Assembly (NCBI GenBank): GCA_013298505.1
Contig: JAAFHY010000011.1
Span: 1 to 59,896, forward strand
Length of the DNA stretch: 59,896 bases
Direction: 5' to 3'
Origin: Cytophagales bacterium
GTDB lineage: Bacteria > Bacteroidota > Bacteroidia > Cytophagales > Cyclobacteriaceae
Shown: positions 1-9,522 of the stretch, one piece after another
Position numbering within the stretch: position 1 is the stretch's first letter
How the letters are laid out: each line of letters begins with the position of its first letter
Made by a program: the position numbers and the translations under genes
Notes under the pieces: generated by a model
Told to the model about the DNA's origin: nothing
Database searches by the model: none
What the model saw: the letters and a program-made list of their open reading frames with translations, nothing else

Positions 1-801
1 TTCTTGTAGCACGCGCAGCAACTTTGCCTGTAAGTTGATGTCCATTTCGCCAATTTCATCTAAGAAAATGGTGCCTCCTTCTGCTTCTTCAAATTTCCCT
101 ACTCGCTTTTGAAGGGCGCCTGTAAATGCACCCTTTTCGTGGCCGAAAAGTTCGCTTTCAATAAGATCTTTGGGTATGGCTGCTATGTTAACAGCCACAA
201 AAGGTTTGTTCTTGCGCTTTGAATTGTAGTGAATTGCCTTGGCCACTAACTCCTTCCCAGTGCCAGTTTCGCCAGTAATCGAAACGGTTATTTGGCTTTT
301 CAGTGCGCGCTCAATATTTTCAAATACGGTTTTAAGAGCACTGCTACTGCCAATGATACTTTTCTCGAAATCGTACTTTACAGTGATTTCTTGTTGCAAT
401 CTTCCTATTTCGCGAATCAGCGAAGTTTTGTTTCGTGCGTTTTTTATAGAATTGAGCAGGCGATCTTTTGCGTCTTCATCTTTACTGATGTAATCGAATG
501 CCCCAAGTTTGAGCAACTCAACGGCAGTCCCTATTTTTTCTTGAGCCGAAACAACAATTACACTGATGGCAGGATCGAACTCTCGAATTGCCTTTAGTAC
601 CTTCTCACCAGCCATATCGGGCAAGGAATAATCGAGAGTGATTACGCTTGGTTTTTTGTAGAGGTTGTCGATGCAATCTTTTCCACTCACAAAAAACTCC
701 GTTTCAAAATCGGGGTTTAGCCCCAATACATACTTTAAGAATTTAGCATAGGCGGCATCGTCCTCTACAACAAATATCTTTATCGGGTCTTTTTCGTACA
801 T
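1..801 (-). CDS. Sigma-54-dependent response regulator, NtrC family (partial, 3' end outside window)
   Basis: Two-component transcriptional activator cut off by the window start. Reading the minus strand from the ATG at 799-801 gives an N-terminal receiver domain (acidic pair E13-D14-D15, phospho-acceptor D57 in TLDYSLPD) followed by an AAA+ sigma-54 activation domain. That domain shows Walker A GETGTGKE, the sigma-54 contact motif GAFTGA in [10 protein letters not shown], and Walker B FLDEIGEM. The C-terminal DNA-binding domain is missing because the gene continues outside the window. Family members hydrolyse ATP to open sigma-54 promoters after phosphorylation by a histidine kinase. The kinase partner and the regulon are not visible here. 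It is divergent from the gene starting at 978. Confidence 0.93.
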   Translation of the reverse strand, partial: MYEKDPIKIFVVEDDAAYAKFLKYVLGLNPDFETEFFVSGKDCIDNLYKKPSVITLDYSLPDMAGEKVLKAIREFDPAISVIVVSAQEKIGTAVELLKLGAFDYISKDEDAKDRLLNSIKNARNKTSLIREIGRLQQEITVKYDFEKSIIGSSSALKTVFENIERALKSQITVSITGETGTGKELVAKAIHYNSKRKNKPFVAVNIAAIPKDLIESELFGHEKGAFTGALQKRVGKFEEAEGGTIFLDEIGEMDINLQAKLLRVLQE

Positions 802-886
802 CTGTATAGTTGCTGTTAAAAGTACTTTAATTGAGTTAGCTAAAGGGAATAAAACTTTTAAAATTTGCTGAAAATTAGAAATAATA

Positions 887-954
887 AAGGGCATCTCTAA
901 ACTCTTTGTGCCCGTCTTCCTGATAGCTGTTGGGAGAGTTTTAGAGATATCCTT
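887..954. repeat. Long imperfect inverted repeat (hairpin) upstream of the TerB-like gene
   Basis: Arm 887-905 (core ATCTCTAAACTCT) pairs with arm 935-954 (core AGAGTTTTAGAGAT). The outer AAGG/CCTT also pair, so the stem is about 17-18 bp with one small internal loop and one bulge; the loop is about 29 nt. It lies in the divergent region between the response regulator and the TerB-like gene, 24 nt before the latter's start. No T-tract follows on either strand, so it does not look like a simple terminator. A leader-RNA structure or a palindromic repeat copy is possible. Confidence 0.6.
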
Positions 955-977
955 AAGCAAACTAAAATTAAATACCT

Positions 978-1445
978 ATGATGAGCCAATTAGCTAAGTT
1001 GCCAGCAAGCGAGGCAGATTTATTATTGAAATCTCCTTTATTGGTTTGTATTTTAATTGCCGGTGCCGACAATAACATCGACCGAAAGGAAATTCAAAAA
1101 GCGATTGAGTTGACCAAGAAGAAGCAGAGTAGGGCGGGTTCATCGCTATTAGACTTTTATAGAGAGGTAGGCGAAGATTTTGAAGATAAGCTAAAGGTAC
1201 TAATCCAATCTTTTCCCTATGAAGCAACACAACGCAATCCGCTCATCACTTTGGATCTACAAGGCTTGAACTCAATCCTACAAAAAATTGATCGTAGTGT
1301 TGCCATTGATTACTACCAAAGCTTGCGCGAAATAGCCCTTAAAATTGCCGAGTCTTCGGGCGGATTATTAGGCCTTAAGTCGGTTGGTCAAGAAGAGGCG
1401 AAGTATGTACATTTGCCGATGATCAACGACCCCGCACAGAGCTAA
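978..1445 (+). CDS. TerB-like small helical protein
   Basis: 155-residue, probably cytoplasmic, mostly helical protein with no signal peptide. The stretch LLVCILIAGADNNIDRKEIQ (residues 21-40) has the acidic D..ID..E pattern of TerB-like (tellurite resistance) domains, which may bind metal. The rest is not diagnostic, so the family call is tentative. The start could equally be the second ATG at 981. Its TAA overlaps the ATG of the rhomboid gene (TAATG), and the rhomboid gene overlaps holA the same way, which indicates a translationally coupled three-gene operon. The function in that operon is unknown. Confidence 0.6.
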   Translation: MMSQLAKLPASEADLLLKSPLLVCILIAGADNNIDRKEIQKAIELTKKKQSRAGSSLLDFYREVGEDFEDKLKVLIQSFPYEATQRNPLITLDLQGLNSILQKIDRSVAIDYYQSLREIALKIAESSGGLLGLKSVGQEEAKYVHLPMINDPAQS

Positions 1446-2014
1446 TGGCACTAGACCGCAGTTTTTTTGGAAGTTCTGCTGTTCCCTTTCGACTGGTTTT
1501 TATAATGTGGCTGACGTATAGCGTTCAGTTTTTCTATCAAATTGATTTTGGAATGTTCGGTATTATACCCCGCACGCTTTGGGGCTTAATTGGCATTTTT
1601 ACCGCCCCTATGGTTCACGGTTCGTATATGCACTTGCTCTCTAATACCTTTCCTCTTTTATTTTTGGGCACGGCCCTATTCTTTTTTTATGATCGGATCG
1701 GGGGTGTTGTTTTTTTTCGATGCTACCTATTTACCAATATCTTGGTTTGGCTTTTTAGCCCCCGCGTATCGCCACACATTGGGGCAAGTGGGCTTATCTA
1801 CGGGCTCGCCTCTTTTTTGATTTTCTTTGGATTACTGCGGCAAGATTTTTGGTCGCTGCTGATCTCTATCGTTGTTATCCTTTCTTACGGAGGTATCTTC
1901 TACGGAATCCTTCCTTCCGACCCGCGTGTTTCATGGGAGTCGCACCTTGCCGGAACTTTGGTAGGTGGCGTTACAGCCTTTAACTTAGCAGCACAAAAGA
2001 AGGTACGGCACTAA
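1445..2014 (+). CDS. Rhomboid family intramembrane serine protease
   Basis: 189-residue polytopic membrane protein. The catalytic serine motif GASG is at 113-116 (Ser115). The partner histidine is His167 in SWESHLAG. The conserved HLLSN element of the second rhomboid helix is at 63-67. About six hydrophobic segments are visible, so this is the minimal bacterial rhomboid core without extra domains. Rhomboids cleave transmembrane substrates inside the membrane; the substrate cannot be inferred here. It is coupled by 1-nt TAATG overlaps to the TerB-like gene before it and to holA after it. Confidence 0.9.
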   Translation: MALDRSFFGSSAVPFRLVFIMWLTYSVQFFYQIDFGMFGIIPRTLWGLIGIFTAPMVHGSYMHLLSNTFPLLFLGTALFFFYDRIGGVVFFRCYLFTNILVWLFSPRVSPHIGASGLIYGLASFLIFFGLLRQDFWSLLISIVVILSYGGIFYGILPSDPRVSWESHLAGTLVGGVTAFNLAAQKKVRH

Positions 2015-3036
2015 TGGATGCAGCAGCAAAAAAGATTCTAAGTTCTCTTCAAGCGCGTAAATTCGATCCGGTTTACGTGCTTCAAGGTGAAGAAACCTAC
2101 TATATAGATTTAATAGCCAACTATATAGAAATGAATGCATTAAGCGAAAGCGAGAAAGGATTCAATCAAGTGATTTTATACGGTAAAGATTCACCTGCAA
2201 ATGTGATACTGACCAACGCAAAACGTTTTCCGATGATGGCCGAGCGCCAAGTGGTAATTGTGCGAGAAGCACAAGATATACCTGATTTGCAAAAAGAAGC
2301 GGGAGCCAAATTGTTACTCGATTATTTTCAACGCCCCGTGCCATCTACCATTTTGGTGCTGTGCCACAAGCATAAAGCACTCGATAAGCGAAGAGAGCTA
2401 GGAAAAAAGGTAGAGCAATTAACCACTACAGCCACCTTTAAAAAGCCATACGAAAGCCAATTGCCCGAATTTATAGCACACTATGTAGCAGACAAAGGCT
2501 ATAAAATAGAAGATGCAGCCGTGCAAGTGCTTGCCGAATATGTTGGCAATGACCTCAATAGATTATCTAACGAGATAGACAAGGTGCTGATAGCGGCTAC
2601 AAAAGAAGAAGCTCTTACGGCAGCACACGTGATGGCTCAAGTAGGCATAAGCAGAGAGTACAATATTTTTGAACTTCAAAAAGCGCTTATTAGAAAAGAT
2701 GCTTTTCAACTTGCTAAAATAGTAGCCTACTTTGAGGGCAACGTAAAGAAGAACCCGGCTATACCGCTAGTTGCTTTTTTGTTTTCATTTTTCAGCAAGG
2801 TGCTGGCCGCCCACTCTAGTCCAGATAAAAGCGAGAGGGGACTTGTTAGCGCGCTCAAAATCAGTCCGTATGCTGCCAAAGACTACACATCTGCTTTGCA
2901 AAACTTTCCGCAGCAGCAAATCATCGAAAATATTTCATTGCTGAAGCAAGCCGATCTTAAACTGAAAGGAGTGAATTCGGGCAGTGAAGATGAAAGTCAG
3001 ATTTTGAAGGAATTGATTTTTAAATTGATTTACTGA
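2014..3036 (+). CDS. holA: DNA polymerase III, delta subunit
   Basis: 340-residue clamp-loader subunit that opens the beta sliding clamp during loading. The N-terminus KFDPVYVLQGEETYYIDLIA is the characteristic HolA opening (Y-L-L-x-G-e-E-x-f type). The AAA-like domain continues through DKRRELGKKVEQL and LAEYVGNDLNRLSNEIDKV, where the LsNElEKL-type motif is typical of delta. Length is normal for the family. It is the last gene of the TerB-like/rhomboid operon and starts in the TAATG overlap with the rhomboid stop. No clear terminator hairpin follows; about 110 nt later a new promoter precedes the TPR gene. Confidence 0.93.
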   Translation: MDAAAKKILSSLQARKFDPVYVLQGEETYYIDLIANYIEMNALSESEKGFNQVILYGKDSPANVILTNAKRFPMMAERQVVIVREAQDIPDLQKEAGAKLLLDYFQRPVPSTILVLCHKHKALDKRRELGKKVEQLTTTATFKKPYESQLPEFIAHYVADKGYKIEDAAVQVLAEYVGNDLNRLSNEIDKVLIAATKEEALTAAHVMAQVGISREYNIFELQKALIRKDAFQLAKIVAYFEGNVKKNPAIPLVAFLFSFFSKVLAAHSSPDKSERGLVSALKISPYAAKDYTSALQNFPQQQIIENISLLKQADLKLKGVNSGSEDESQILKELIFKLIY

Positions 3037-3148
3037 TAGTTACAATTTACCCTGACGTAGTGTCGCGTGTTAAATAATTGGTTTAAGTACTCTTCAAATC
3101 CCGCTTTCTGATTAAAATTATTCGTTATCTAGTAAAGTAATCGCTAGT

Positions 3149-3179
3149 TTTGAATCCGTGTAATTCATTTTATTTTTTG
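3149..3179 (+). promoter_or_regulatory. Candidate Bacteroidota promoter for the TPR/envelope operon
   Basis: TTTG at 3149-3152, 18 nt spacer, then TATTTTTTG at 3171-3179. This is the TTTG/TAnnTTTG pattern with one extra base in the -7 box. Transcription would begin close to 3185, which argues that translation starts at the ATG at 3251 rather than at the upstream in-frame ATG at 3185. Confidence 0.5.
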
Positions 3180-3250
3180 CACGAATGACATTTTTTAAAC
3201 TTAGTACTGCAATATCCATTGCCTTTATCTGTTTTCTGAAAAACACTTTC

Positions 3251-6200
3251 ATGAAGCTATCCCTTCTGTTTATTTGTCTATCGTTTACAACCCTTCAAGC
3301 CCAAGATTTAGTTTCGCAGAATACAGCCGAAAGACTTTTTTTAACCGGTGTGGATCTGATGGAAAAGAATCAGTTTGCGGGCGCACGCGAGAATTTTACA
3401 GCCTATTTAAAAATCCATACTCAGAACGATCTCGCGGGTATTGAGGCTCAGTACCGTGTAGCCCTGTGTGCACTTAATCTTTTTCATGGCGATGCCGAAA
3501 AACGGTTTGCTTCGTTTGTAAGCGATTACCCTCAGCATCCAAAAGCGGTCATAGCTAATTTCGATTTGGCCAATTTTTACTACCAAGAAAAGAATTACAA
3601 AAAGGCAGGGACCTATTATTCTAAAGTTGATTATGGAGCACTATCTGCCGAGCAGCAAAATAATGCGCACTTTAGATCTGGCTATTCTCAGTTCAGCCAG
3701 CGGTTTTTGAAAGAGGCCCTTGAGCAGTTCAATTTCATAAAAGCACAAGGTGGCCAGTATGGTCCGGCCGCGAGTTATTACGCTGGGTTTATTGAGTATG
3801 GAAATGGCGATTACGAAAATGCACTTATTGATTTGAAACGGGCAGAAGACAATGTGGCTTATTCAACCGTAGTACCTTATTTGATTGCCAACGTTTATTA
3901 TAAGAAGAAAGAGTACGATCAATTGCTGGCCTACGCCACCTCAATCAAATCGCGCGAAGCAGTTACCAATTCAGAAGAAATTGCACTGCTTTCTGCGGAA
4001 GCGTATTTTAAGAAGAAAGATTATAAAAATGCTGTAACGGCCTACGCAACTTATTTAGACGGGCGACAAGATAAGGCCGATAACGGAGTTTTGTTTCGGG
4101 CTGGCTATGCAGCTTATTTGAATGGCCAAGATGCAACCGCCATCAATTATTTGAAGGCATCGTTTACCGATAGAGACTCGATCGGCTTCTATTCGGCTTA
4201 TTACTTGGGCACTCTTTATTTAAAAGCGAATCAGAAGCCCATGGCGCAAACTTCGTTTGGTATTGCCAGAATGTTTAAACCCGATCGGCAGTTGGTAGAA
4301 GAAGCTTCTTTTCAGTTTGCCAAGGTTAGCTACGATATGGGCAGGCCCGATCAGGCAATAACAGAGTTTGAGAATTTACTCACGGCTTTTCCGCAAAGTG
4401 TTCATACACAAGAGATAAAAGAGCTGCTATCTCAGGCTTATGTAAATGCCAATAATTTTAACAAAGCAATAGAATATATCGAGTCGTTGCCAAAGCGCAG
4501 TGCGGGGGTGGATAGGGCGTATCAAAAGGCGACCATGTTAAAAGGAATCGACTATTTTAATAAAGACGACTATCAGCAGGCAATTACTTTTTTTGACAAA
4601 TCCCTTCAAACCCCTGTAGATAAAGACTATGTGGCGGAAGCAAGCTATTGGTGTGGCGAATCGTATTCGGTGCAAAAGAAATACGAGCCAGCGGCCATAC
4701 ATTATCATAAGGCAATAGAAGTTGCCGCGCCTTCATCAAATCTGATTGAAAAGAGCCGATATGGATTGGGCTATTGTTATTACAACTCACAGCAATACGA
4801 TCGCGCATTGTTGAACTTTAAAGAATTCTCATCAAAAGTAAAACCCGATGGCATCAATAGTGGCGATGGCATGCTGCGGTTGGCCGATTGCCATTATATT
4901 TCGAAGTCGTACACCGATGCACTAACTGCGTATAAAAAATCCATTCAACTCAATACACCTGATAAAGATTACGCGCATCTACAAGCAGGGATTATTTTAG
5001 GAATGCTCAGAAAATATCCGGAGGCAATTGCCGAACTGGATGTGGTCATTAAATCGTACCCCACCTCTAGCGTGATTGACGAGGCTATTTTTCAACGTGC
5101 TCAATTGGAATTTGAACAAGGAAACTATGCGGCAGCGCAAATAGGATATTCTAAGTTAATTGCCGAGCATCCTGCCTCGCGCTTTGTTCCTTATGCCTAT
5201 ACCAGAAGGGCGGCTTCTAATTTTAATTTGAAAGACTATACCAAAACGTCAGACGATTACATACTTGTGTTGACTCAATACCCCAATCACCCAAGCGCAA
5301 AAGATGTATTGTTGCCTTTGCAAGAATCACTCAATCTAGCAGGACGATCTGCCGAGTTTGATAAACACTTGGCCAACTATAAATCATCTAACCCCGATGC
5401 CAAAGGTATTGAAGCGGTTGAATACGAATCGGCCAAGAATCACTATTTTAGTCAAGATTATAAGAGAGCCATCGCAAGCCTGAGCAGCTATGTGAAGCAA
5501 TACCCAACGAGCCTTTTTAGCAACGAAGCAAATTATTATTTGGCCGAATCATATTATCGCCTCCGCGATTTCACCAATGCGCTTCCTATTTACTATGCGA
5601 TTGCTTCCGATAAGAGTTTTTCTTTTGCAACAAAAGTCACTAGCAGAATTGGGGAGCTTGAGTTTAAGCAAGGCGGCTATGATAAGGCAATTAATCAATA
5701 CGTTCAGTTGTTGACTACAGCTTCAAACAAGCGAGATCAATATGCTGCGTGGAACGGACTGATGGAATCGTATTATCTGATCGGTCAGTACGATTCGTCA
5801 AGGCGGTACGCGGAAACTATTTTAGAAAAAGGCAATCTAAATGCGGGTGCAGGTGGTAAGGCCACATTGTTTTTGGGAAAGAATGCCCAAGCCAAAGGAG
5901 ATTTCGAAACTGCGAAGGACGAGTACGTTAGCACATTCAACTCTGCTCAAGACGAATTTGGTGCTGAGGCCAAGTTTCATTTGGCGGAAATCTTCTACCA
6001 AACGAAAGATCATAAGCAATGTTACGAAACACTGGTAAGCCTCAATACCGATTTCGCCTCTTATACAATGTGGGTTGGTAAATCGTACCTATTGCTTTCT
6101 GATAATTTTTTGGCTGTAGGCGATACCTTTAATGCCAAAGCTGTTTTGAAATCGCTGATAGATAATTTTCCGCTTGACGAGGTTAAACAACTAGCCAAAT

Positions 6201-6274
6201 CAAAACTAGGTGCAATAGATCAAATGGATGCAAAACAAAAAACAAAATCAGATTCTACCAATACCAATGAATAG
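3251..6274 (+). CDS. Large periplasmic tetratricopeptide (TPR) repeat protein
   Basis: 1007-residue exported protein. I chose the ATG at 3251 because it gives a clean signal peptide (MKLSLLFICLSFTTLQAQ) and because the predicted promoter overlaps the in-frame ATG at 3185. The mature protein is an almost continuous chain of TPR-like helix pairs with repeated A-x-Y-x-x-G/A and Y-x-x-A patterns, for example KKAGTYYSKVDY, QQAITFFDKSLQ and YAAAQIGYSKLI. It should act as a periplasmic scaffold. It is followed after 4 nt by an outer-membrane barrel gene, then SPOR, exbB, exbD and tonB, suggesting a TonB/Tol-type envelope machine. It recalls CpoB/YbgF or SprE-like TPR proteins, but orthology cannot be claimed from sequence reading. 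Confidence 0.85.
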   Translation: MKLSLLFICLSFTTLQAQDLVSQNTAERLFLTGVDLMEKNQFAGARENFTAYLKIHTQNDLAGIEAQYRVALCALNLFHGDAEKRFASFVSDYPQHPKAVIANFDLANFYYQEKNYKKAGTYYSKVDYGALSAEQQNNAHFRSGYSQFSQRFLKEALEQFNFIKAQGGQYGPAASYYAGFIEYGNGDYENALIDLKRAEDNVAYSTVVPYLIANVYYKKKEYDQLLAYATSIKSREAVTNSEEIALLSAEAYFKKKDYKNAVTAYATYLDGRQDKADNGVLFRAGYAAYLNGQDATAINYLKASFTDRDSIGFYSAYYLGTLYLKANQKPMAQTSFGIARMFKPDRQLVEEASFQFAKVSYDMGRPDQAITEFENLLTAFPQSVHTQEIKELLSQAYVNANNFNKAIEYIESLPKRSAGVDRAYQKATMLKGIDYFNKDDYQQAITFFDKSLQTPVDKDYVAEASYWCGESYSVQKKYEPAAIHYHKAIEVAAPSSNLIEKSRYGLGYCYYNSQQYDRALLNFKEFSSKVKPDGINSGDGMLRLADCHYISKSYTDALTAYKKSIQLNTPDKDYAHLQAGIILGMLRKYPEAIAELDVVIKSYPTSSVIDEAIFQRAQLEFEQGNYAAAQIGYSKLIAEHPASRFVPYAYTRRAASNFNLKDYTKTSDDYILVLTQYPNHPSAKDVLLPLQESLNLAGRSAEFDKHLANYKSSNPDAKGIEAVEYESAKNHYFSQDYKRAIASLSSYVKQYPTSLFSNEANYYLAESYYRLRDFTNALPIYYAIASDKSFSFATKVTSRIGELEFKQGGYDKAINQYVQLLTTASNKRDQYAAWNGLMESYYLIGQYDSSRRYAETILEKGNLNAGAGGKATLFLGKNAQAKGDFETAKDEYVSTFNSAQDEFGAEAKFHLAEIFYQTKDHKQCYETLVSLNTDFASYTMWVGKSYLLLSDNFLAVGDTFNAKAVLKSLIDNFPLDEVKQLAKSKLGAIDQMDAKQKTKSDSTNTNE

Positions 6275-6278
6275 GATA

Positions 6279-7991
6279 ATGAAGACTTATAGCTCCATAG
6301 TAAACTTCCGAACAAGTGGGTTGCTCTTGTTGGCATTCGCGCTGCTAACAGTATGCGATTTACAGGGGCAAGATACCGGGCAGGGAGAAATTGAAAAGGT
6401 TGAAATTGTAATCGAAAAGAATAAGCAAATTACTTTACCTCAGGCTGTGCGTAATTTCGAGAAGATACCACCTAGGCCTATTGAACCGATTAAGCCTGAG
6501 ATTACCTATAGTTATAAGGACGTTCCGTTTACTACTTCAGATTACAATCCATCTATTCGCCCAATGAAAGTGAAGGGCGAGCCAATCGAAAAGTTGTATG
6601 GCAATTACCTAAGCGCAGGCTACGGCAATTTCGCTTCGCCTTATTTAGAAGGCTACATCACCAATAAGCGCGACAAGAATAAATTGTATGGAGCCAAATT
6701 ATATCATCACAGCTTTGGCAATGGCCCTGTTGGCGATGGAAATTCAGCTAGTGGAACAACCGAATTAAAAGTTTTTGGAAAGGCATTTAGCAGAGCTGTC
6801 TCGGTAGGGGGCGAAGTTGGGTATCAAAATAGAGCCGCAAAATTTTATGGATCATTGCCAGGTGTATTTACAGGCGATGCCCTTGCGCAAACTTATTCTA
6901 TCATTGGCCTTTCGGCAGATGTAGAAAATGCCATCCCATCAAATTTTAATTATAATCTGAAAGGCGGATTTTCTTATTTGAAAGACGAACGGAATTCGTC
7001 AGAGACAGAAGTATCATTGAACTTTAAGAGCGATTATAAAGTAGGTGATGGAAAATTGCTTGCTCTAGATGGTGGTTATTTTTTAATGAACCGATCATTT
7101 GCTGGAAACGCCAGAATGAGGCATATCTTAAATGTAACGCCTACGTATTCATTTTCTCCAATCGAAAACCTGAATCTTAAAGTTGGATTTAATGCTACGT
7201 TTCAAAACGATACACTAGGAACTGTTAAATCGGTTAACTTATATCCTGCTGTTAACGCATCGTACAGCCTTACCGAAAAAATTCAAGTTTATGCTGGTTT
7301 AGTAGGAGGGATGGATAGAGTTTCGCTCCACCTTCTGTCGGCAGAGAATGTATGGCTCGATCAAAATGTAAAACTGAATCATACCAATAGGGTCATTGAT
7401 TTTCTTGGGGGCATCAAAGGTAAGTTAGGAAGTGTGGTTGCTTTCCAAACAGGGTTCTCAATCGCCTTATTAAAGAATTTATATTTTTATCAAAACGATA
7501 TATATATAGGATTGAATTCAACAACTCACCCCGAGCGATTTTTGGTTGTTTATGACGATGCCACCAGAACCAACTTTTTTGCGGAAGCAAATTTCGAGAA
7601 ACCAAACCAATTCAACTTTTCACTTCGTGGAGATTATTTTGCATACAGTGCCAGCAACTTACAATCAGCATGGCACCGGCCTACTTATAAGTTAACGATG
7701 ATTTCATCGTACAACCTTTACAATAAAATCAGGTTCGATGTAGACTTCACCCTTCAAGGTGGTGCAAAAGCGAATTCAATGGAAATACAAAATCCACTTA
7801 TCGGCTATGTCGAAAAAAGAGTTGAGTTACCCACTGCAATAGACCTCAATCTAAAAGCGAGTTATTCAGTATCAGAGCAGTTCAACGTGTTTGTAAAATG
7901 TAACAACTTACTCTCAAGCCAATATCAAATGTATTTGTATTATCCGGTTAGGGGTTTTCAGGCGATGGTAGGCTTCAGTTGGAGCTTTTAA
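6279..7991 (+). CDS. Outer-membrane beta-barrel protein, TonB-receptor-like, without a plug domain
   Basis: About 570 residues from the ATG at 6279; an in-frame ATG at 6267 is also possible. A signal peptide ends near LTVCDLQGQ. It is followed by a Pro-rich segment (IPPRPIEPIKPEITYSYKD) and then alternating amphipathic strands with aromatic girdles, for example YGNYLSAGYGNFASPYLEGY. The protein ends in GFSWSF, with the terminal aromatic residue used by outer-membrane barrel assembly. There is no plug domain or carboxypeptidase-like domain, so it is not a standard TonB-dependent transporter. It starts 4 nt after the TPR gene and precedes the SPOR and ExbBD/TonB genes. Function unknown; a partner of the TPR protein is the natural guess. 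Confidence 0.75.
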   Translation: MKTYSSIVNFRTSGLLLLAFALLTVCDLQGQDTGQGEIEKVEIVIEKNKQITLPQAVRNFEKIPPRPIEPIKPEITYSYKDVPFTTSDYNPSIRPMKVKGEPIEKLYGNYLSAGYGNFASPYLEGYITNKRDKNKLYGAKLYHHSFGNGPVGDGNSASGTTELKVFGKAFSRAVSVGGEVGYQNRAAKFYGSLPGVFTGDALAQTYSIIGLSADVENAIPSNFNYNLKGGFSYLKDERNSSETEVSLNFKSDYKVGDGKLLALDGGYFLMNRSFAGNARMRHILNVTPTYSFSPIENLNLKVGFNATFQNDTLGTVKSVNLYPAVNASYSLTEKIQVYAGLVGGMDRVSLHLLSAENVWLDQNVKLNHTNRVIDFLGGIKGKLGSVVAFQTGFSIALLKNLYFYQNDIYIGLNSTTHPERFLVVYDDATRTNFFAEANFEKPNQFNFSLRGDYFAYSASNLQSAWHRPTYKLTMISSYNLYNKIRFDVDFTLQGGAKANSMEIQNPLIGYVEKRVELPTAIDLNLKASYSVSEQFNVFVKCNNLLSSQYQMYLYYPVRGFQAMVGFSWSF

Positions 7992-8061
7992 ATAGCTTTT
8001 TTAAAAGAATTTGCGTTATTTGTAGGTTAATTAATTGAGTATAAACTTCAACCATAAGCTT

Positions 8062-8784
8062 ATGTCGTTCAAGACTGAAGATGAAAACAAGAATAAAGAA
8101 AGTGAAGATAATTTCGGGTTGCCAGACTTGGATTATAAACCACTCGACCAATTAGAAGAACCAGCGGAAAGCAAGATTGAGCCCGTTGAGTTCGAGTCGG
8201 GCGATACGGTTGTGCTTCACGAAGAAGATTCTACTTCAAGCGAGGAGAAAGTAGATCGGCACGGATTTATTCCTGAGCCACGCGAAACTAAATCGAAAGC
8301 ACCAATTATAATTGGATTGCTGATAGCGGTGGTTGTAGCCGTGGCTAGTTTTATGGTTTGGAAATACGTAATCCAACCTAGCAACTTAAAAGCGCAACAA
8401 GAGAAATTGGCTAAAGAGAAAGCCATTAAAGATAAAGCTGCTGCAGATTTACTCGCCACACAAAAAGAAGAAGAGGAACGTCAACGATTGGCGGCTGAAG
8501 CTGCTGCGAATGCAAAACCTGCTATTGGTACGATTGAGGCATTGACAGCACCAACCAAGCGATATTACGTGGTGATTTCTAGTGCGATTGATGCAGACTT
8601 GGCCATGGACTATGCAAAAAAGTTGAGCGAAAAAGGAGTAAGTTCTAAGATTATTCCACCATTTGGCAAAACGAAATTTAGTCGCTTGGCAATTGCCGAT
8701 CACGACACATTTCAAAATGCACAGTCTGCTGCCGATGCGGCAAAGGCTGATTATGGAAATGCCGTTTGGGTAATTAGGTATTGA
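8062..8784 (+). CDS. SPOR domain-containing inner-membrane protein
   Basis: 240 residues from the ATG at 8062; the TTG extension to 8035 adds nothing family-like. Order: acidic cytoplasmic N-terminus (1-75), single transmembrane helix at about 80-103, an Ala/Lys/Glu-rich periplasmic linker, and a C-terminal SPOR domain from about 166 (KRYYVVISSAIDADLAMDYA to the end, NAVWVIRY). SPOR domains bind denuded peptidoglycan glycan strands at division septa. Sitting between the TPR/barrel pair and exbB-exbD-tonB, it links the module to peptidoglycan or division. It is 69-70 nt from each neighbour, so co-transcription is plausible. Confidence 0.88.
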   Translation: MSFKTEDENKNKESEDNFGLPDLDYKPLDQLEEPAESKIEPVEFESGDTVVLHEEDSTSSEEKVDRHGFIPEPRETKSKAPIIIGLLIAVVVAVASFMVWKYVIQPSNLKAQQEKLAKEKAIKDKAAADLLATQKEEEERQRLAAEAAANAKPAIGTIEALTAPTKRYYVVISSAIDADLAMDYAKKLSEKGVSSKIIPPFGKTKFSRLAIADHDTFQNAQSAADAAKADYGNAVWVIRY

Positions 8785-8853
8785 TTGCAATAGGTACTGA
8801 TTTACATCGTTGTAAGCACATCGTTCTCACTATTTTTTAAACTTAGTTTAATC

Positions 8854-9522
8854 ATGCTAGTAGCACAAATAATTACCAATACCCAGCCTGTAGATGTTGA
8901 CAATACTATATCTGTAATCGACTTGGCATTGGCCGGTGGGCCATTAATGATCCCGATCGTGCTATCGTCCTTTTTCGCCATCTATATTTTTATCGAAAGG
9001 GTGCGCACAATCAATAAAGCCAACGAAAGTCCCGATGCCTTTATAGGAAAAATTAAAGAACTGGTTTTAAAAGGCGATATCGTTGCTGCCAAAATGCTTT
9101 GTAACCAGCACGATACGCCCGTTGCACGAATGATCGAGAAAGGGGTGGCTCGTATTGGCAGCCCGTTAAAGAACATCGAAGCATCTATCGAGAACGTAGG
9201 TAAAATCGAACTTTTTAAATTAGAGAAAAACTTATCGGCACTGGCAACAGTGGCAGGTGCTGCACCTATGATGGGCTTCTTAGGAACCGTAATTGGCATG
9301 GTACAGGCTTTTATCTCTATCGCCCAAGAAGAAGGCTCGGTAAGCCCTAAGCTATTGGCAGATGGAATTTATACGGCTATGATTACGACTGTAGCGGGGC
9401 TTTTGGTAGGTATTATCGCTTATCTTGGTTACAACTACTTAGTTACCCGCGTATCAAAAGTGGTGCACAAGATGGAATACTCAGCGATTGAATTCATTGA
9501 CCTACTTCAAGAGCCACGGTAA
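8854..9522 (+). CDS. exbB: MotA/TolQ/ExbB proton-channel family protein
   Basis: 222-residue inner-membrane stator protein that, with ExbD/TolR, converts the proton gradient into work on TonB/TolA. One N-terminal transmembrane segment (about 27-48, LAGGPLMIPIVLSSFFAIYI) is followed by a cytoplasmic domain and two helices around AAPMMGFLGTVIGMVQAF (about 134-155) and TTVAGLLVGIIAYLGYNYL (about 175-197), the typical ExbB/TolQ layout. Its TAA overlaps the exbD ATG. The sequence alone does not separate ExbB from TolQ. The neighbouring SPOR and TPR genes make a Tol-like role worth considering. Confidence 0.92.
   Translation: MLVAQIITNTQPVDVDNTISVIDLALAGGPLMIPIVLSSFFAIYIFIERVRTINKANESPDAFIGKIKELVLKGDIVAAKMLCNQHDTPVARMIEKGVARIGSPLKNIEASIENVGKIELFKLEKNLSALATVAGAAPMMGFLGTVIGMVQAFISIAQEEGSVSPKLLADGIYTAMITTVAGLLVGIIAYLGYNYLVTRVSKVVHKMEYSAIEFIDLLQEPR

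Noticed and set aside
3185-3250. In-frame upstream ATG extending the TPR protein by 22 residues
   Set aside because: The predicted promoter overlaps it and the internal ATG at 3251 gives a cleaner signal peptide.
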